A stretch of 64,000 nt of DNA, from contig CAMWQW010000021.1 in the NCBI GenBank assembly GCA_947176505.1, positions 1 through 64,000 on the forward strand, in the 5' to 3' direction. The number at the start of each line of letters is the position of its first letter. Positions within the stretch are counted from its first letter, which is position 1. Of the stretch, positions 32,476-42,101 are shown piece by piece. This DNA is from an uncultured Lachnospiraceae bacterium. GTDB taxonomy: Bacteria; Bacillota; Clostridia; Lachnospirales; Lachnospiraceae. The notes under the pieces are model-generated. The model did no database searches. It saw only the letters and a list, made by a program, of their open reading frames with translations, and was not told the origin of the DNA. The translations under genes were made by a program, and so were the position numbers.

Positions 32476-33753
32476 ATGCTTGACTTTATGCTTTGTGCGC
32501 TGACTAATCTTTTTCGGATATTTCTGATTGGCAGATGTGTGTCGGTCTTTTTGGAGATAGACGTAGACAAAAAGAAAAAATACATTATCTATGGCTGCTT
32601 TTATATTATAAATACTGTGTTATTTTGGGAATTTCATACAATATGGATCAATATGATATGTAATCTGATAGGAATCGGAGCAATCGTACGGTTGTACACG
32701 AAGTCTGTCAAGACAAATCTGTTTATAACCGGTACGATTTATCTGGTAAATTGCGGCTGTGATGTGGCAGCTACCTCTCTTTTTATCAGTTACCGGGATG
32801 GAGGAGCCCATAATCAGATTTATGCTGTCATATCGTTTTTTCTAATTTTTATATGTGAGTTAGTGATAGAAAAAATGATTACAATTCATAAAGATGTAGA
32901 GGATGCCCAAAATATTTCGTTAGTTCTGATGCCCATATGCAGTATTATAGTCATTGCGCTTTTGACTTATTCCGGCACTTGTACAGACATAGGGCTTACC
33001 ATTGTGAGCATCGGTCTTTTGGTTGCGAATTTTCTTATGCTGTATCTGTATAATTTATTGTTGCATTCTATTTCGCAGCAATATGAGATGGAAATGCTGA
33101 AGACGCAGCTACAGGCATACACAAACCAACTGAATGTTATTCTGCGGGGAGAAGAAAAGATAAAAGCTCTGCGTCATGATATAAAGCACCATCTCAACGA
33201 ATTGATGCTGTTGGCGAATATACATGAGGTAGCAGAAATACAGGCATACATCGATGAGATGAAATCATTTCTCCAAAATCCCGATGAGATCGTTGCATCC
33301 GGAAATCTGGAAATTGACAGCGTACTCAATTTTATGCTCCAAAAAGCTGAGAAGGAACTGAAAACTGTGGATGTAAAAGTGATGCTGCCGGAAAAAGTCA
33401 GACATTCTTTTGATATCAATGTTCTGTTGGGTAATCTGCTTGAAAATGCGATTGAGGCAGCGAGCAAGACGGAAAATAAATATCTGAGTGTTCATATTAC
33501 GCTAAAAAGAGGGATTCTAAAGGTGAAAATTGAGAACAGTTTTGAATCCGCCCGTATTCTGTGTGAAGAACAGCAGGGAAAAGATACGGTTTTAAAGACA
33601 ACGAAGCCTTTTACAAAACAGCATGGGATTGGGTTGAAAAATGTGAAGAGGATCGTGGAGAAATATAATGGCACAATGGCAGTCACGACACGGGAAGACA
33701 TATTCTGCATCAATCTGATCCTGTATATGGCAAGAGTGGAAAATGGGCTGTAA
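32476..33753 (+). CDS. GHKL-type sensor histidine kinase, AgrC-like
   Basis: A 425-residue membrane kinase. About six transmembrane helices (1-200) form the sensor, a coiled helix follows (QYEMEMLKTQLQAYTNQLNV), then the phosphorylation site His234 in ALRHDIKHHLNEL, and a GHKL ATPase with NLLENAIEAAS and GIGLKNVKRIVEKYNG. This layout is that of peptide-sensing AgrC/ComD kinases, though no peptide gene or AgrB protease is seen here. It passes phosphate to the response regulator at 31,769. A terminator hairpin follows. Confidence 0.92.
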   Translation: MLDFMLCALTNLFRIFLIGRCVSVFLEIDVDKKKKYIIYGCFYIINTVLFWEFHTIWINMICNLIGIGAIVRLYTKSVKTNLFITGTIYLVNCGCDVAATSLFISYRDGGAHNQIYAVISFFLIFICELVIEKMITIHKDVEDAQNISLVLMPICSIIVIALLTYSGTCTDIGLTIVSIGLLVANFLMLYLYNLLLHSISQQYEMEMLKTQLQAYTNQLNVILRGEEKIKALRHDIKHHLNELMLLANIHEVAEIQAYIDEMKSFLQNPDEIVASGNLEIDSVLNFMLQKAEKELKTVDVKVMLPEKVRHSFDINVLLGNLLENAIEAASKTENKYLSVHITLKRGILKVKIENSFESARILCEEQQGKDTVLKTTKPFTKQHGIGLKNVKRIVEKYNGTMAVTTREDIFCINLILYMARVENGL

Positions 33754-33786
33754 AGGCAAAATAAGAATATTAAAAATAATAGAAAC

Positions 33787-33829
33787 AATAAGAGCATGGC
33801 GATATTCTGGTCATGCTCTTATTAATTTT
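33787..33829 (+). terminator. Terminator of the two-component operon
   Basis: AATAAGAGCATG (33,787-33,798) and CATGCTCTTATT (33,812-33,823) form a perfect 12-bp stem followed by AATTTTT. Confidence 0.92.
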
Positions 33830-33960
33830 TACAAAAATATATATTAATTATAACAAGAAACGGCACAGCGTCTATTTATGTGATAAAGTCTTTTTTCGGA
33901 AAAAGGAGGAAGACAATACAGAAGATTATAAAAACAATGTCAAGATAAGTGGAGGTTAAG

Positions 33961-35082
33961 ATGAAAAAGATAAAAAAAATAGACACAGTAATAGGTATGG
34001 CGGTTCTCATGGCATTATTGGGAGGATGTGCCTATACATCTCAGAGTGAAGAACAATCAAATATTGATTATGGCAGTATGGATACAGATTCCCAAGTTGT
34101 TGAGGTACAGGATGAAACAGATATTCCTGTCGCAATTGCACCACAGGACACAACAGTTTACATAGATGAAAAACTGGATGAAAATTTGTTCATCAGTGCA
34201 GAATTGAAAATGCCGGAAAATAACCTTTATGAGTACGCAGCGAGGTTAAAGAGCTTTGACTATGATAAAGTACAGGAAGCACTAGGACAAAATGCAGAAG
34301 GAACCCTTGTTGTTGATGATGGAAGCGATGAATTTACGGGTGGCTCACTTACATATCAAAGAAATGATATGGCGAATCATTTGGATACCTATTGCTCCTA
34401 TGCGGAGGAGATGGGATTGACAGATGACAGAGACCTGTCTTTTATGTCCCGGGCGGATGCTGTTACAAGGATGCAGAGCTTTATAGAGATGCTTGGAGTG
34501 GGTGGAGAACCGGAAGCCCTCAATGTGGTGGCTATGGATCAGGCAGATTTTGAGAACGTGAAAAAGGCAATCATGGAAGATGGCGACTATCAGTTTTTGA
34601 CAGCAAAGGGATATGGAAGCGATACGTTTGACGAAGGCATGGAAGTGTACCGGATCATTTTTCGAATGGATGTAAATGGGATTCCCGTATATCGAAATGA
34701 ACCGGGGTTACGGGGAACGGGTGAGAGATTCCTAGCCTATCCGGTAACTATAACGACATTGTTATCTAACAATGGGATTGAAATGATAGCCATGATGGGA
34801 ATGTTTGAGCCTTATGACGGACATCAGAAAGAAGCGGCTATTATAGGCGAAGACGGCATCAAAGAAGCGATCATGAAAAAATTTGGCGATGTGCTCTTAA
34901 CAAGCGAGTTTAAGGCAAAGAATATCTGGATGGAGTATTTCCCGCTTCTGAGGGAAGAATCTTTTACGGAGATAGATCTAATTCCGGTATGGTGCGTTGA
35001 CTTTGAAATAGATGGAGAATCGGTTGAAGACAGTATGTATACCATTCGGTTTAACGCAATCACAGGAGAGGAAATTTCGTGA
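33961..35082 (+). CDS. Uncharacterised lipoprotein of the ABC operon
   Basis: A 373-residue secreted lipoprotein with lipobox ALLGGC and a Ser/Glu/Asp-rich linker. The mature part contains NLYEYAARLKSFDYDKVQEA and a C-terminal stretch VWCVDFEIDGESVEDSMYTI with INAITGEEIS-like ending, typical of the YcdB/PepSY-like lipoproteins in Firmicutes. ATG 33,961 is preceded by GGAGG. It ends by overlapping the permease start by 4 bp, so it is part of the transporter. It may bind substrate or peptide outside the cell. Function unknown. Confidence 0.78.
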   Translation: MKKIKKIDTVIGMAVLMALLGGCAYTSQSEEQSNIDYGSMDTDSQVVEVQDETDIPVAIAPQDTTVYIDEKLDENLFISAELKMPENNLYEYAARLKSFDYDKVQEALGQNAEGTLVVDDGSDEFTGGSLTYQRNDMANHLDTYCSYAEEMGLTDDRDLSFMSRADAVTRMQSFIEMLGVGGEPEALNVVAMDQADFENVKKAIMEDGDYQFLTAKGYGSDTFDEGMEVYRIIFRMDVNGIPVYRNEPGLRGTGERFLAYPVTITTLLSNNGIEMIAMMGMFEPYDGHQKEAAIIGEDGIKEAIMKKFGDVLLTSEFKAKNIWMEYFPLLREESFTEIDLIPVWCVDFEIDGESVEDSMYTIRFNAITGEEIS

Positions 35083-35894
35083 GCAGAGTACTCATAAATG
35101 AATGGAAGAGGGCAATAAATACAAACACTGGCATAGCAATGATAGGCGTTGTGTTTTGCATTTGCTTTGATTCATGGAATGATTTGGTCAGTGCGCTGCA
35201 AAGCGGCAGTACCATATGGTGTGTATACTATTTTACGAGCAATTCCGCTTTCGGGGGAATGTGCAGAAATTATATATTGCCTGTTTTTGCGGCGCTGCCT
35301 TTTGCAGCCAGCTTTTGCGAGGAGAGAAACAGCAAGGCGGTTGCGTATATTGCTTCCAGAGAGGGAATGCGAAGGTATGGCGCCGTGAAATATATAGTAA
35401 ATATCCTGATGGGCGGGCTGGTTGTTGCATTTGGTACGGTTTTGCTGATTGTATTTTTGCGTATGAGATTTCAGATGACAAGTGATTATTATGAGGCATC
35501 AGTTGCCGGCACCGTAGATTTATTTCATAAATGGCTGGCAGTCCATTACCCGGTCCGCTACTGTATGACAGAGGCAGCTCTTGGATTTATGCGTGGGATG
35601 ATATGGGCTGGCGCCTCCATGTTTGTGTCATTATATTTAACGGACAGATTAGTCATTACGATGTTTCCGTTTTTGGGGAGCTATGTGATTGTTAGGATAA
35701 GCCAGATATTATCTCTTGATGCTGACTGGCGGTTTGATCAGATATTGATAGGCAGGACAGTAATCCGGGATAGCGGGTATACGGTTATGATTGCAGCCAT
35801 TGTTTCGGGTATTTTGGTTTTCCTGATGGGCATATGCTTTACGGAAAAGTTGGTAAAGGGGCTTAGAGATGGGATGTCTTATGAAAGCAAATAA
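35079..35894 (+). CDS. ABC-2-like membrane subunit 1
   Basis: A 271-residue protein with six predicted transmembrane segments, beginning at GTG 35,079 inside the lipoprotein stop (GTGA). Sequence includes MSRVLINEWKRAINT, an amphipathic N-terminus usual for ABC-2 permeases, then CEERNSKAVAYIASREGMRRY, a cytosolic coupling stretch with Glu-Arg, like the bacitracin or lantibiotic immunity transporters. It most likely pairs with the next permease and the ATPase. Substrate not known. Confidence 0.78.
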   Translation: MSRVLINEWKRAINTNTGIAMIGVVFCICFDSWNDLVSALQSGSTIWCVYYFTSNSAFGGMCRNYILPVFAALPFAASFCEERNSKAVAYIASREGMRRYGAVKYIVNILMGGLVVAFGTVLLIVFLRMRFQMTSDYYEASVAGTVDLFHKWLAVHYPVRYCMTEAALGFMRGMIWAGASMFVSLYLTDRLVITMFPFLGSYVIVRISQILSLDADWRFDQILIGRTVIRDSGYTVMIAAIVSGILVFLMGICFTEKLVKGLRDGMSYESK

Positions 35895-36741
35895 GGTATC
35901 AGGCTATCATATGAGAATGTTACGGGAAAATATAAGAATACCGTTCATCTTTATTATTGTCGTGCTGTATGTGACGGAAAGCCTTTCTGCTGTTTTAACC
36001 TTCAGCCGGAACGTGCATATAGATGTTACGCCGTTTGCCTTTGTCTTTTTAATCAATAATGACAGGATTCAGTTTGTTATAGCGGCATGTGCGGTTATTT
36101 TGTTTTGTAATGCCCCATTTGAGGATGAATCCTATCAATATGTGATCTCCAGAGCAGGAAAACTGTCATGGGGATTGGGGCAGATTCTTTATATCATAAA
36201 AATGTCAATTCTCTATATTGCTTGTTTGGCTGCAGCAACGATGATTCCTTTTCTTGGACATATTATATGGTCAAACGAATGGGGCAAGATTTGGGGAACA
36301 CTGGGAAAAACAAATACTGGAACCCAGTTCGGCGTGAAATTGTCAGTATCTCAAAATATTATACGGCAATATAAGCCTATCGATGCACTGATTATAAGTA
36401 TCTTACTGGAATTTTCCTGTATTCTATGTATTGGATTGCTTATCTATGTTGGAAATAAGATGACCGCTAGATCAGTGGGAACATTCGCAGGGGCGCTAAT
36501 CGCTGTTTTGGATATATGTGTTTCAAATGACTGGATGGACTGGGCATATGGGTTTTCTCCAGTGAGCTTAGCACAGTTAGAACTGTTCAATGGTTATGCA
36601 TCAAAATGGGGAATCAATCTGGCATATGCGGAGAAATTTTTCATGATTGCAATAGTAAGTCTCAGTGCATTATGTGTGGTTGCAAATTATAGGGAAAAAG
36701 CAATCAATAGAATCAGCAGGAGGCGTATTCATGGAAGATAA
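35881..36741 (+). CDS. ABC-2-like membrane subunit 2
   Basis: A 286-residue protein with six hydrophobic segments: an N-terminal helix (PFIFIIVVLYVTESL), the coupling-type stretch FEDESYQYVISRAGKLSW, and several further helices. It overlaps the preceding gene by 14 bp and the ATPase gene by 11 bp. ATG 35,881 was used; ATG 35,869 in the same frame is possible. The pair of permeases with different sequences implies a heterodimeric channel. Confidence 0.78.
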   Translation: MKANKVSGYHMRMLRENIRIPFIFIIVVLYVTESLSAVLTFSRNVHIDVTPFAFVFLINNDRIQFVIAACAVILFCNAPFEDESYQYVISRAGKLSWGLGQILYIIKMSILYIACLAAATMIPFLGHIIWSNEWGKIWGTLGKTNTGTQFGVKLSVSQNIIRQYKPIDALIISILLEFSCILCIGLLIYVGNKMTARSVGTFAGALIAVLDICVSNDWMDWAYGFSPVSLAQLELFNGYASKWGINLAYAEKFFMIAIVSLSALCVVANYREKAINRISRRRIHGR

Positions 36742-37384
36742 ATGTGGAATTTTTGTAGAGAATGTGACGAAAGCGTTTGGCGATCAGGTCGTTTTAAAAA
36801 CCGTATACGCAAAATTTGAAATGGGGAAAATCTATGGAATCGTAGGAAGAAACGGTTCCGGCAAAACGGTTCTGCTCAAATGTATCTGTGGCTTGCTGTA
36901 TCCGACAGCAGGAACAGTAACAGTTAATGGCAAGGTTGTCGGAAAAGATGTGGATTATCCGGATAATATAGGATTTATCATTGAGTCGCCGGGTTTTCTG
37001 CCAAGGTATTCCGGATTAAAAAACTTGAAATACTTAGCGTCTATCAGGGGAAAAATCAGGGAAGATGAAATACGAAAACATATGGAGCTTGTGGGCTTGA
37101 ATTCTGCTGACAAAAAACACGTCGGAAATTATTCGCTTGGCATGAGACAGCGTCTTGGAATTGCGCAGGCGCTCATGGAAAATCCGGACATTCTTATACT
37201 GGACGAGCCAATGAACGCACTTGATAATAATGGTGTTGAAGATATGAGAAAGGTGTTATTGAAGATGAAGGAAAAAGGTAAGTTAATTATTATTGCAAGC
37301 CATGTCCGGGATGACATTGATATTCTATGTGATGAAGTGTACGGAATGGATGCGGGGATTATGAAGAAAATACGTCAGAGGTAG
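36731..37384 (+). CDS. ABC transporter ATPase subunit
   Basis: A 217-residue ATPase with Walker A GRNGSGKTVLLK, signature YSLGMRQRLGIAQAL, Walker B ILILDEPMNALD and switch His in IIIASHVRDDI. The length and the NYSLGM signature resemble export ATPases of the lantibiotic-immunity and BcrA group. The start has ribosome site GGAGG and overlaps the permease. Together with the lipoprotein and permeases it would form an efflux or self-protection transporter controlled by the LytTR pair. Confidence 0.92.
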   Translation: MEDKCGIFVENVTKAFGDQVVLKTVYAKFEMGKIYGIVGRNGSGKTVLLKCICGLLYPTAGTVTVNGKVVGKDVDYPDNIGFIIESPGFLPRYSGLKNLKYLASIRGKIREDEIRKHMELVGLNSADKKHVGNYSLGMRQRLGIAQALMENPDILILDEPMNALDNNGVEDMRKVLLKMKEKGKLIIIASHVRDDIDILCDEVYGMDAGIMKKIRQR

Positions 37385-37514
37385 ATATTGCAATTCAAAT
37401 ATTGCGGTTCTACGGTTGAACCGAGTTTAAAATTTGATGTCCAGTTTATATGTCATCCGCCCACCGTTGAGAATTTTTCATGCAATTGGCGCTAAAATAG
37501 TTTAGATTTTCGTC

Positions 37515-37562
37515 AAAAATACCCATATCAGCAGATTTCTGCCGATATGGGTATTTTTTTTA
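37515..37562. terminator. Terminator after the ABC operon
   Basis: AAAAATACCCATATC (37,515-37,529) pairs with GATATGGGTATTTTT (37,544-37,558), followed by more T. It works in either direction. The interval 37,385-37,735 has otherwise only the signals of the next operon. Confidence 0.9.
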
Positions 37563-37672
37563 TTGTGGTTTTACACAAACAATAGTCGAGTTAAACGATT
37601 TCGGTTAGCAATAATTGTTAAGCCAAGAGCAATAAGTGTAAAGAATAAAAAAGCAAAAATGCTACAATTAAA

Positions 37673-37693
37673 TTACGTTATTACAAAATAACG
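37673..37693 (+). promoter_or_regulatory. Palindrome upstream of the first sugar ABC operon
   Basis: CGTTATT (37,676-37,682), ACAA, AATAACG (37,687-37,693), a perfect 7-bp inverted repeat, near a TACAAT (37,663-37,668). The 9-mer TTACGTTAT at 37,673 also occurs at 42,102 upstream of the AraC gene, so it could be the AraC binding site. Confidence 0.55.
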
Positions 37694-37735
37694 GATACAA
37701 AAAATTTCATTTAAAAAGTGAAAAGGAGGATGAAA

Positions 37736-39190
37736 ATGAAGAAGTTAGTAGCATGTATGTTATGTGCATGTATGGTGTCCGGTCTTTTAGTCGGCTGCGG
37801 AAACGACAGCGGCAATACAGCAGCCAATGACACGAATACAAGCACAACAGAAACAGGTGACAGTGATGCGGCGCAAGACGACGGAGCGGTGGAGGACAAT
37901 GGTGCGACAGACAGCACAAGTACATCTTCAGGCGGCGGCGCCAATACCATTAATTTATGGGCTTTCACGGATGAAGTACCGGGGATGATCGAGAAATTTA
38001 TCGAGGCGCATCCGGATTTCGGATATGACATCAATACAACGATTATTGCTACGACAGACGGTGCATATCAGCCCGCTCTGGATCAGGCGTTGGCAGCAGG
38101 CGGTGCGGATGCTCCGGATATCTATTGTGCGGAGGCTGCTTTCGTATTGAAGTATACACAGGGTGATGCAAGTCAGTACGCAATGCCTTATGCAGATTTG
38201 GGAATCGACGTAGACGCATCACTTAAGGAAGCAGATATTGCGCAGTACACAGTCGATATCGGGACAAATACTGACGGCAAGCTGGTAGCTTTAGGTTATC
38301 AGGCAACAGGCGGTGCATTCATTTATCGCCGTTCTATCGCAAAAGACGTTTGGGGAACAGACGATCCGGCGGAAATTGCTAAGAAGATCGGACCCGGCTG
38401 GGATCAGTTCTTTACGGCGGCAGAAGAGTTGAAAGCTAAGAACTACGGTATTGTTTCCGGTGACGGTGATATGTGGCATGCAGTTGAGAACAGTTCTGAT
38501 ACCGGCTGGATTGTTGACGGTAAGCTGAACATCGATCCTAAGCGTGAAGAGTTCCTTGACTTATCCAAAGAGTTAAAAGACAACGGATATCACAATGATA
38601 CACAGGATTGGCAGGATGCATGGTTCGCTGATATGAAGGGTGAAGGAGAGAAACAGATTTTCGGATTCTTTGGTCCTGCATGGTTGATTAACTATACAAT
38701 GGCGCCTAACTGCGGCGGTGAAGCAGTTGGAGAAGGAACATATGGCGACTGGGCAGTATGCGAGCCTCCGATTGGTTTCTTCTGGGGCGGTACATGGATT
38801 CTGGCAAACAAAGATACACAGAAGGCTGATGCTATCGGTGAAATCATTAAATGGATTACCTTAGACTGCACAGAGGAAGGTCTTCAGTATAAATGGGCTA
38901 ACGGTACTTTGAACGGCGAAGGCGGTACAAAGGACGCTGTAGCAAGCGGCACGGTAATGTCTATGTCCGATGGTTCCGTAGATTTCCTTGGCGGACAGAA
39001 TATGTTTGAGGCATTTGTTCCCGCGAACCAGTTTGCAAAAGGTACAAACCTTACACAGTATGATGAGACAATCAATACATACTGGAGGGATCAGGTTCGT
39101 GAGTACACGGCAGGTAACAAGTCCCGTGAGCAGGCGATTGCTGACTTCAAGCAGCAGGTAGCTGATAATCTGGATGTTATTGTTGAGTAA
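37736..39190 (+). CDS. Sugar ABC transporter substrate-binding lipoprotein 1
   Basis: A 484-residue lipoprotein (signal and lipobox GLLVGC, then an Asn/Thr/Asp-rich linker) of the family 1 extracellular solute-binding proteins. It has TINLWAFTDEVPGMIEKFIEA at the start of the mature domain, ADAPDIYCAEAAFVLKY, and GGTWILANKDTQKADAIGEI. Trp-rich loops suit oligosaccharide binding. It delivers sugar to the permeases at 39,307 and 40,296. No ATPase is in the operon, so a shared MsmK-type ATPase would be needed. ATG 37,736 follows AAGGAGG. Confidence 0.92.
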   Translation: MKKLVACMLCACMVSGLLVGCGNDSGNTAANDTNTSTTETGDSDAAQDDGAVEDNGATDSTSTSSGGGANTINLWAFTDEVPGMIEKFIEAHPDFGYDINTTIIATTDGAYQPALDQALAAGGADAPDIYCAEAAFVLKYTQGDASQYAMPYADLGIDVDASLKEADIAQYTVDIGTNTDGKLVALGYQATGGAFIYRRSIAKDVWGTDDPAEIAKKIGPGWDQFFTAAEELKAKNYGIVSGDGDMWHAVENSSDTGWIVDGKLNIDPKREEFLDLSKELKDNGYHNDTQDWQDAWFADMKGEGEKQIFGFFGPAWLINYTMAPNCGGEAVGEGTYGDWAVCEPPIGFFWGGTWILANKDTQKADAIGEIIKWITLDCTEEGLQYKWANGTLNGEGGTKDAVASGTVMSMSDGSVDFLGGQNMFEAFVPANQFAKGTNLTQYDETINTYWRDQVREYTAGNKSREQAIADFKQQVADNLDVIVE

Positions 39191-39238
39191 TCAATTTACT
39201 CCCTTTAAATAACATAAGTGATATTGCATAAAGGAAGC

Positions 39239-39271
39239 AGGGCGGACCGCTTGAACGTCCGCCCTATTTTC
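39239..39271 (+). terminator. Hairpin between binding protein and permease genes
   Basis: AGGGCGGAC (39,239-39,247) pairs perfectly with GTCCGCCCT (39,257-39,265), then ATTTT. Such leaky terminators raise expression of binding protein over permease. Confidence 0.8.
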
Positions 39272-39306
39272 CTATATGAGATAATATTCTTGGGAAGGTG
39301 GATTAT

Positions 39307-40296
39307 ATGAAAAGTAAAAAACCGGGGTATGACAGATATGCAAAATACGGTTACATTTTCAGTATTCCGTTTGTAGTTGCATTTTTACTGTTTTCCCTGT
39401 ATCCGACCGTTTATACGGCGGTTATCGGGTTTACGGATTTAAAAGGTCTGGGAATGACCAACATACATTTCCTTACCGATGATTTGTTTAGAAATTTCAA
39501 GACTGTATTGACGAGTCCGTCATTTCAGCAGGCGTTTAAAAATACAGTTGTGATATGGCTTGCGAATTTTATCCCGCAGATTTTCCTAGCGCTCTTGCTT
39601 TCGGCATGGTTTACTGACAAGAGAAGTAAGGTAAAGGGACAGGGAGCCTTCAAGGTGCTGCTCTATATGCCTAACATTATTACGGCGGCGACGATTGCGA
39701 TTCTGTTCAGCGGATTTTTCGGTTATCCTATGGGACCGGTTAATGATTTATTAGTCAGATTCGGACTGGCGGAAAAACCTATAGAATTATTGAGAAGCAA
39801 AGCAGTGGCAAGAGGCGTCGTGATTTTTATCCAGACATGGATGTGGTACGGCTCTACGATGATTACTTTGATTTCCGGTATTTTGGGAATCAGTCCGGAG
39901 ATTTTTGAATCGGCGGAAGTAGACGGTGCGAATCGTGTACAGACGTTTTTCTACATAACACTTCCGAATGTGAAGACTATTCTGCTGTTTACACTTGTTA
40001 CCAGTTTGATAGGCGGACTGAATATGTTTGATATACCGAAGCTGTTCCAGAACGGCGGACCGGATAACGCTACGTTGACGACCAGCCTGTTCATTTACAA
40101 TCAGGCGTTCAGCGGAAGTTATATGTATAACAGGGCTGCTGCGGCAAGTATGGTTATGTTTGTGATTATCGGCATTCTCGCTGCAATTATGTTCTTTGTC
40201 ATGAGAGATAAAGATGAGGCGGAGCTTAGAAAGCAGATTAAGCGTCAGCAAAAGGAATATAGGATGCGTCAGAAATCCGGAAAGGAGAATGCATAA
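39307..40296 (+). CDS. Sugar ABC permease 1 (MalF/UgpA type)
   Basis: A 329-residue membrane protein with six helices and the coupling EAA loop ISPEIFESAEVDGANRVQTF followed by ITLPNVKTI. It pairs with the protein at 40,296 to form the sugar channel. ATG 39,307 follows GGAAGGTGG; the GTG at 39,298 lies within the ribosome site and is rejected. The stop codon overlaps the next start (TAATG). Confidence 0.92.
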   Translation: MKSKKPGYDRYAKYGYIFSIPFVVAFLLFSLYPTVYTAVIGFTDLKGLGMTNIHFLTDDLFRNFKTVLTSPSFQQAFKNTVVIWLANFIPQIFLALLLSAWFTDKRSKVKGQGAFKVLLYMPNIITAATIAILFSGFFGYPMGPVNDLLVRFGLAEKPIELLRSKAVARGVVIFIQTWMWYGSTMITLISGILGISPEIFESAEVDGANRVQTFFYITLPNVKTILLFTLVTSLIGGLNMFDIPKLFQNGGPDNATLTTSLFIYNQAFSGSYMYNRAAAASMVMFVIIGILAAIMFFVMRDKDEAELRKQIKRQQKEYRMRQKSGKENA

Positions 40297-41138
40297 TGTT
40301 AAAGAATAAAGAAAACAGAATTATGAAGATTATCATTTATGTAGTATGTATTTTCTTGGCGATTTTGAGTATTCTGCCTTTTTGGATTATGATTGTGAAC
40401 GCTACCAGATCTACGACCGAGATACAGCAGCATGCAATTTCGCTGATTCCGTCAAACTATATGATGAACAACTTGAAGATACTGCTTGGTAAGAGCTTTA
40501 ATCCGGCAATAGGATTCATGAACTCTCTGCTTATTTCGATAGGTGCGACCGGACTTGCATTGTATTTTTCATCTTTGACGGCATATGCACAGGTTGCATA
40601 TAACTGGAAATTAAGAAACGCATTCTTCAGTTTTATTATGGTAGTCATGATGATTCCGGCGCAGGTAACGATGATCGGTTTCTATCAGATGGTATATAAG
40701 ATTCACATGACAAACCGATTGTCAATGCTGATTCTGCCGGCGATTGCCTCTCCGTCCATGGTATTTTTTATGAGACAGTATTTGCAGCCAACGCTTTCGA
40801 TGGAGATTGTACAATCTGCAAGAATTGACGGTGCTAAAGAATTCATGATTTTTAACAAAATAGTGCTTCCGATTATGAAACCGGCGATTGCGACACAGGC
40901 AATTTTCAGTTTTGTGGCAAGCTGGAACAATCTGTTTACGCCGTTGGTGCTTTTGACAGACCAGAAGAAATACACGATGCCGATTATGGTAAGTCTGCTT
41001 AAGGGTGATATCTATAAGACAGAGTACGGCTCCGTTTATATGGGACTGACATTGACAGTATTACCGCTCATTATCGTATACTTCCTTTTATCTAAATACA
41101 TCATAGCCGGCGTAGCGCTTGGCGGTGTCAAAGGATAA
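40296..41138 (+). CDS. Sugar ABC permease 2 (MalG/UgpE type)
   Basis: A 280-residue protein with six transmembrane helices and the EAA loop VQSARIDGAKEFMIFNKIVLP in the C-terminal half. It begins in the last codon of the first permease. Its 3' end is 1 bp from the convergent AraC gene, so the operon ends there. No ATPase gene follows. Confidence 0.92.
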   Translation: MLKNKENRIMKIIIYVVCIFLAILSILPFWIMIVNATRSTTEIQQHAISLIPSNYMMNNLKILLGKSFNPAIGFMNSLLISIGATGLALYFSSLTAYAQVAYNWKLRNAFFSFIMVVMMIPAQVTMIGFYQMVYKIHMTNRLSMLILPAIASPSMVFFMRQYLQPTLSMEIVQSARIDGAKEFMIFNKIVLPIMKPAIATQAIFSFVASWNNLFTPLVLLTDQKKYTMPIMVSLLKGDIYKTEYGSVYMGLTLTVLPLIIVYFLLSKYIIAGVALGGVKG

Positions 41139-41139
41139 G

Positions 41140-42072
41140 CTATATTTCTTCCTGCCGAAGCTTATTGCGGTATTCTGTGGGGGAACAGCCGGTGTATCTG
41201 TTAAAGCACCGGCTGAATGTTGTCAAATTGTTGAAGCCGATTCGGAAAGCGATGTCCGTGACGGGAAGGTTCATATCAGCCGTGAGCATGGCTTGGGCAG
41301 CCTGAATGCGTTTGTGGCACAGGTAATTATGAAAAGTCGTATTGGTGTGCTGCTTGAACAGACGGGTAAAATGATATTTGGAGAAACCGATATAGTCAGC
41401 AGCTTGCTCTAATGTTAGGTCGTCTGCATAGTGGGCGTCAATAAAATTGAGCAGGTTAGTGAACATTACATAGTTTTCCGTCTGCTTATCGCCTGACGGA
41501 TTGGCATCATCAGTTGAAGTTTTTGTATAATAGTTGACTCCGATAGTCAACATAATGTCCAATAAAGTTGAGTAGATGGATGTTTCCCAGAAAATTTTGT
41601 GTGAAAAATAGGTGTCTGCCATCTGCATCAACGAATCATATATATGCCGATAAATTTCAGGACAAGTGGATGCAGTACACAGATAGGGATCCATCAAAAC
41701 AGGATCCAGTGTTTTGAAGTCTTGGAAACAACGAAGCATATCGATATCAATAAGATAAATGAAACGCGCACCGGAAGGACGGCTGTGAAGTTCATGCAGC
41801 ATAAAAGGCGGAATAATCAGGATATCCCCGACATTCAGCGTATATGTCCGGTTGTTTGTAATGATGATATATTGATTTTCGGCGCAGACAATAATTTCCA
41901 ACGCATTGTGATAGTGGTTTGCATAGCCTTCGGTCTGGTTATTGTACCAGATGCGCAGGTGGGACTCCGGAATAAAATCCACATATTCCTGCGGACCGTT
42001 TAATGACCGCTCTATAAAATTCGGAACGGGCTGTTCGTAATGGGGCGGGGTGAAGCTCTTTTCTGATGCCAT
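41140..42072 (-). CDS. AraC-family regulator with cupin sensor
   Basis: A 310-residue regulator. The N-terminal cupin-like domain (about 40-130) has HYHNALEIIV and GDILIIPPFMLHELHS, and should bind a sugar. The C-terminal AraC domain (about 210-305) has two helix-turn-helices: LTLEQAADYIGFSKYHFTRL and VTDIAFRIGFNNLTTFSRCF with YTGCSPTEYR. It is convergent with the sugar permease and divergent from the GH3 gene, so it probably controls both through sites in the 42,100-42,185 region. Ribosome site GAGGT. Confidence 0.92.
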   Translation of the reverse strand: MASEKSFTPPHYEQPVPNFIERSLNGPQEYVDFIPESHLRIWYNNQTEGYANHYHNALEIIVCAENQYIIITNNRTYTLNVGDILIIPPFMLHELHSRPSGARFIYLIDIDMLRCFQDFKTLDPVLMDPYLCTASTCPEIYRHIYDSLMQMADTYFSHKIFWETSIYSTLLDIMLTIGVNYYTKTSTDDANPSGDKQTENYVMFTNLLNFIDAHYADDLTLEQAADYIGFSKYHFTRLFKQHTNTTFHNYLCHKRIQAAQAMLTADMNLPVTDIAFRIGFNNLTTFSRCFNRYTGCSPTEYRNKLRQEEI

Positions 42073-42101
42073 ATATATACCTCTGTTATATGAGTTACCT
42101 G

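Noticed and set aside
33750..33960. Autoinducer peptide (AgrD-like) gene between kinase and lipoprotein genes
   Set aside because: No open frame with a ribosome site is present; the gap contains a terminator and the lipoprotein's ribosome site only.
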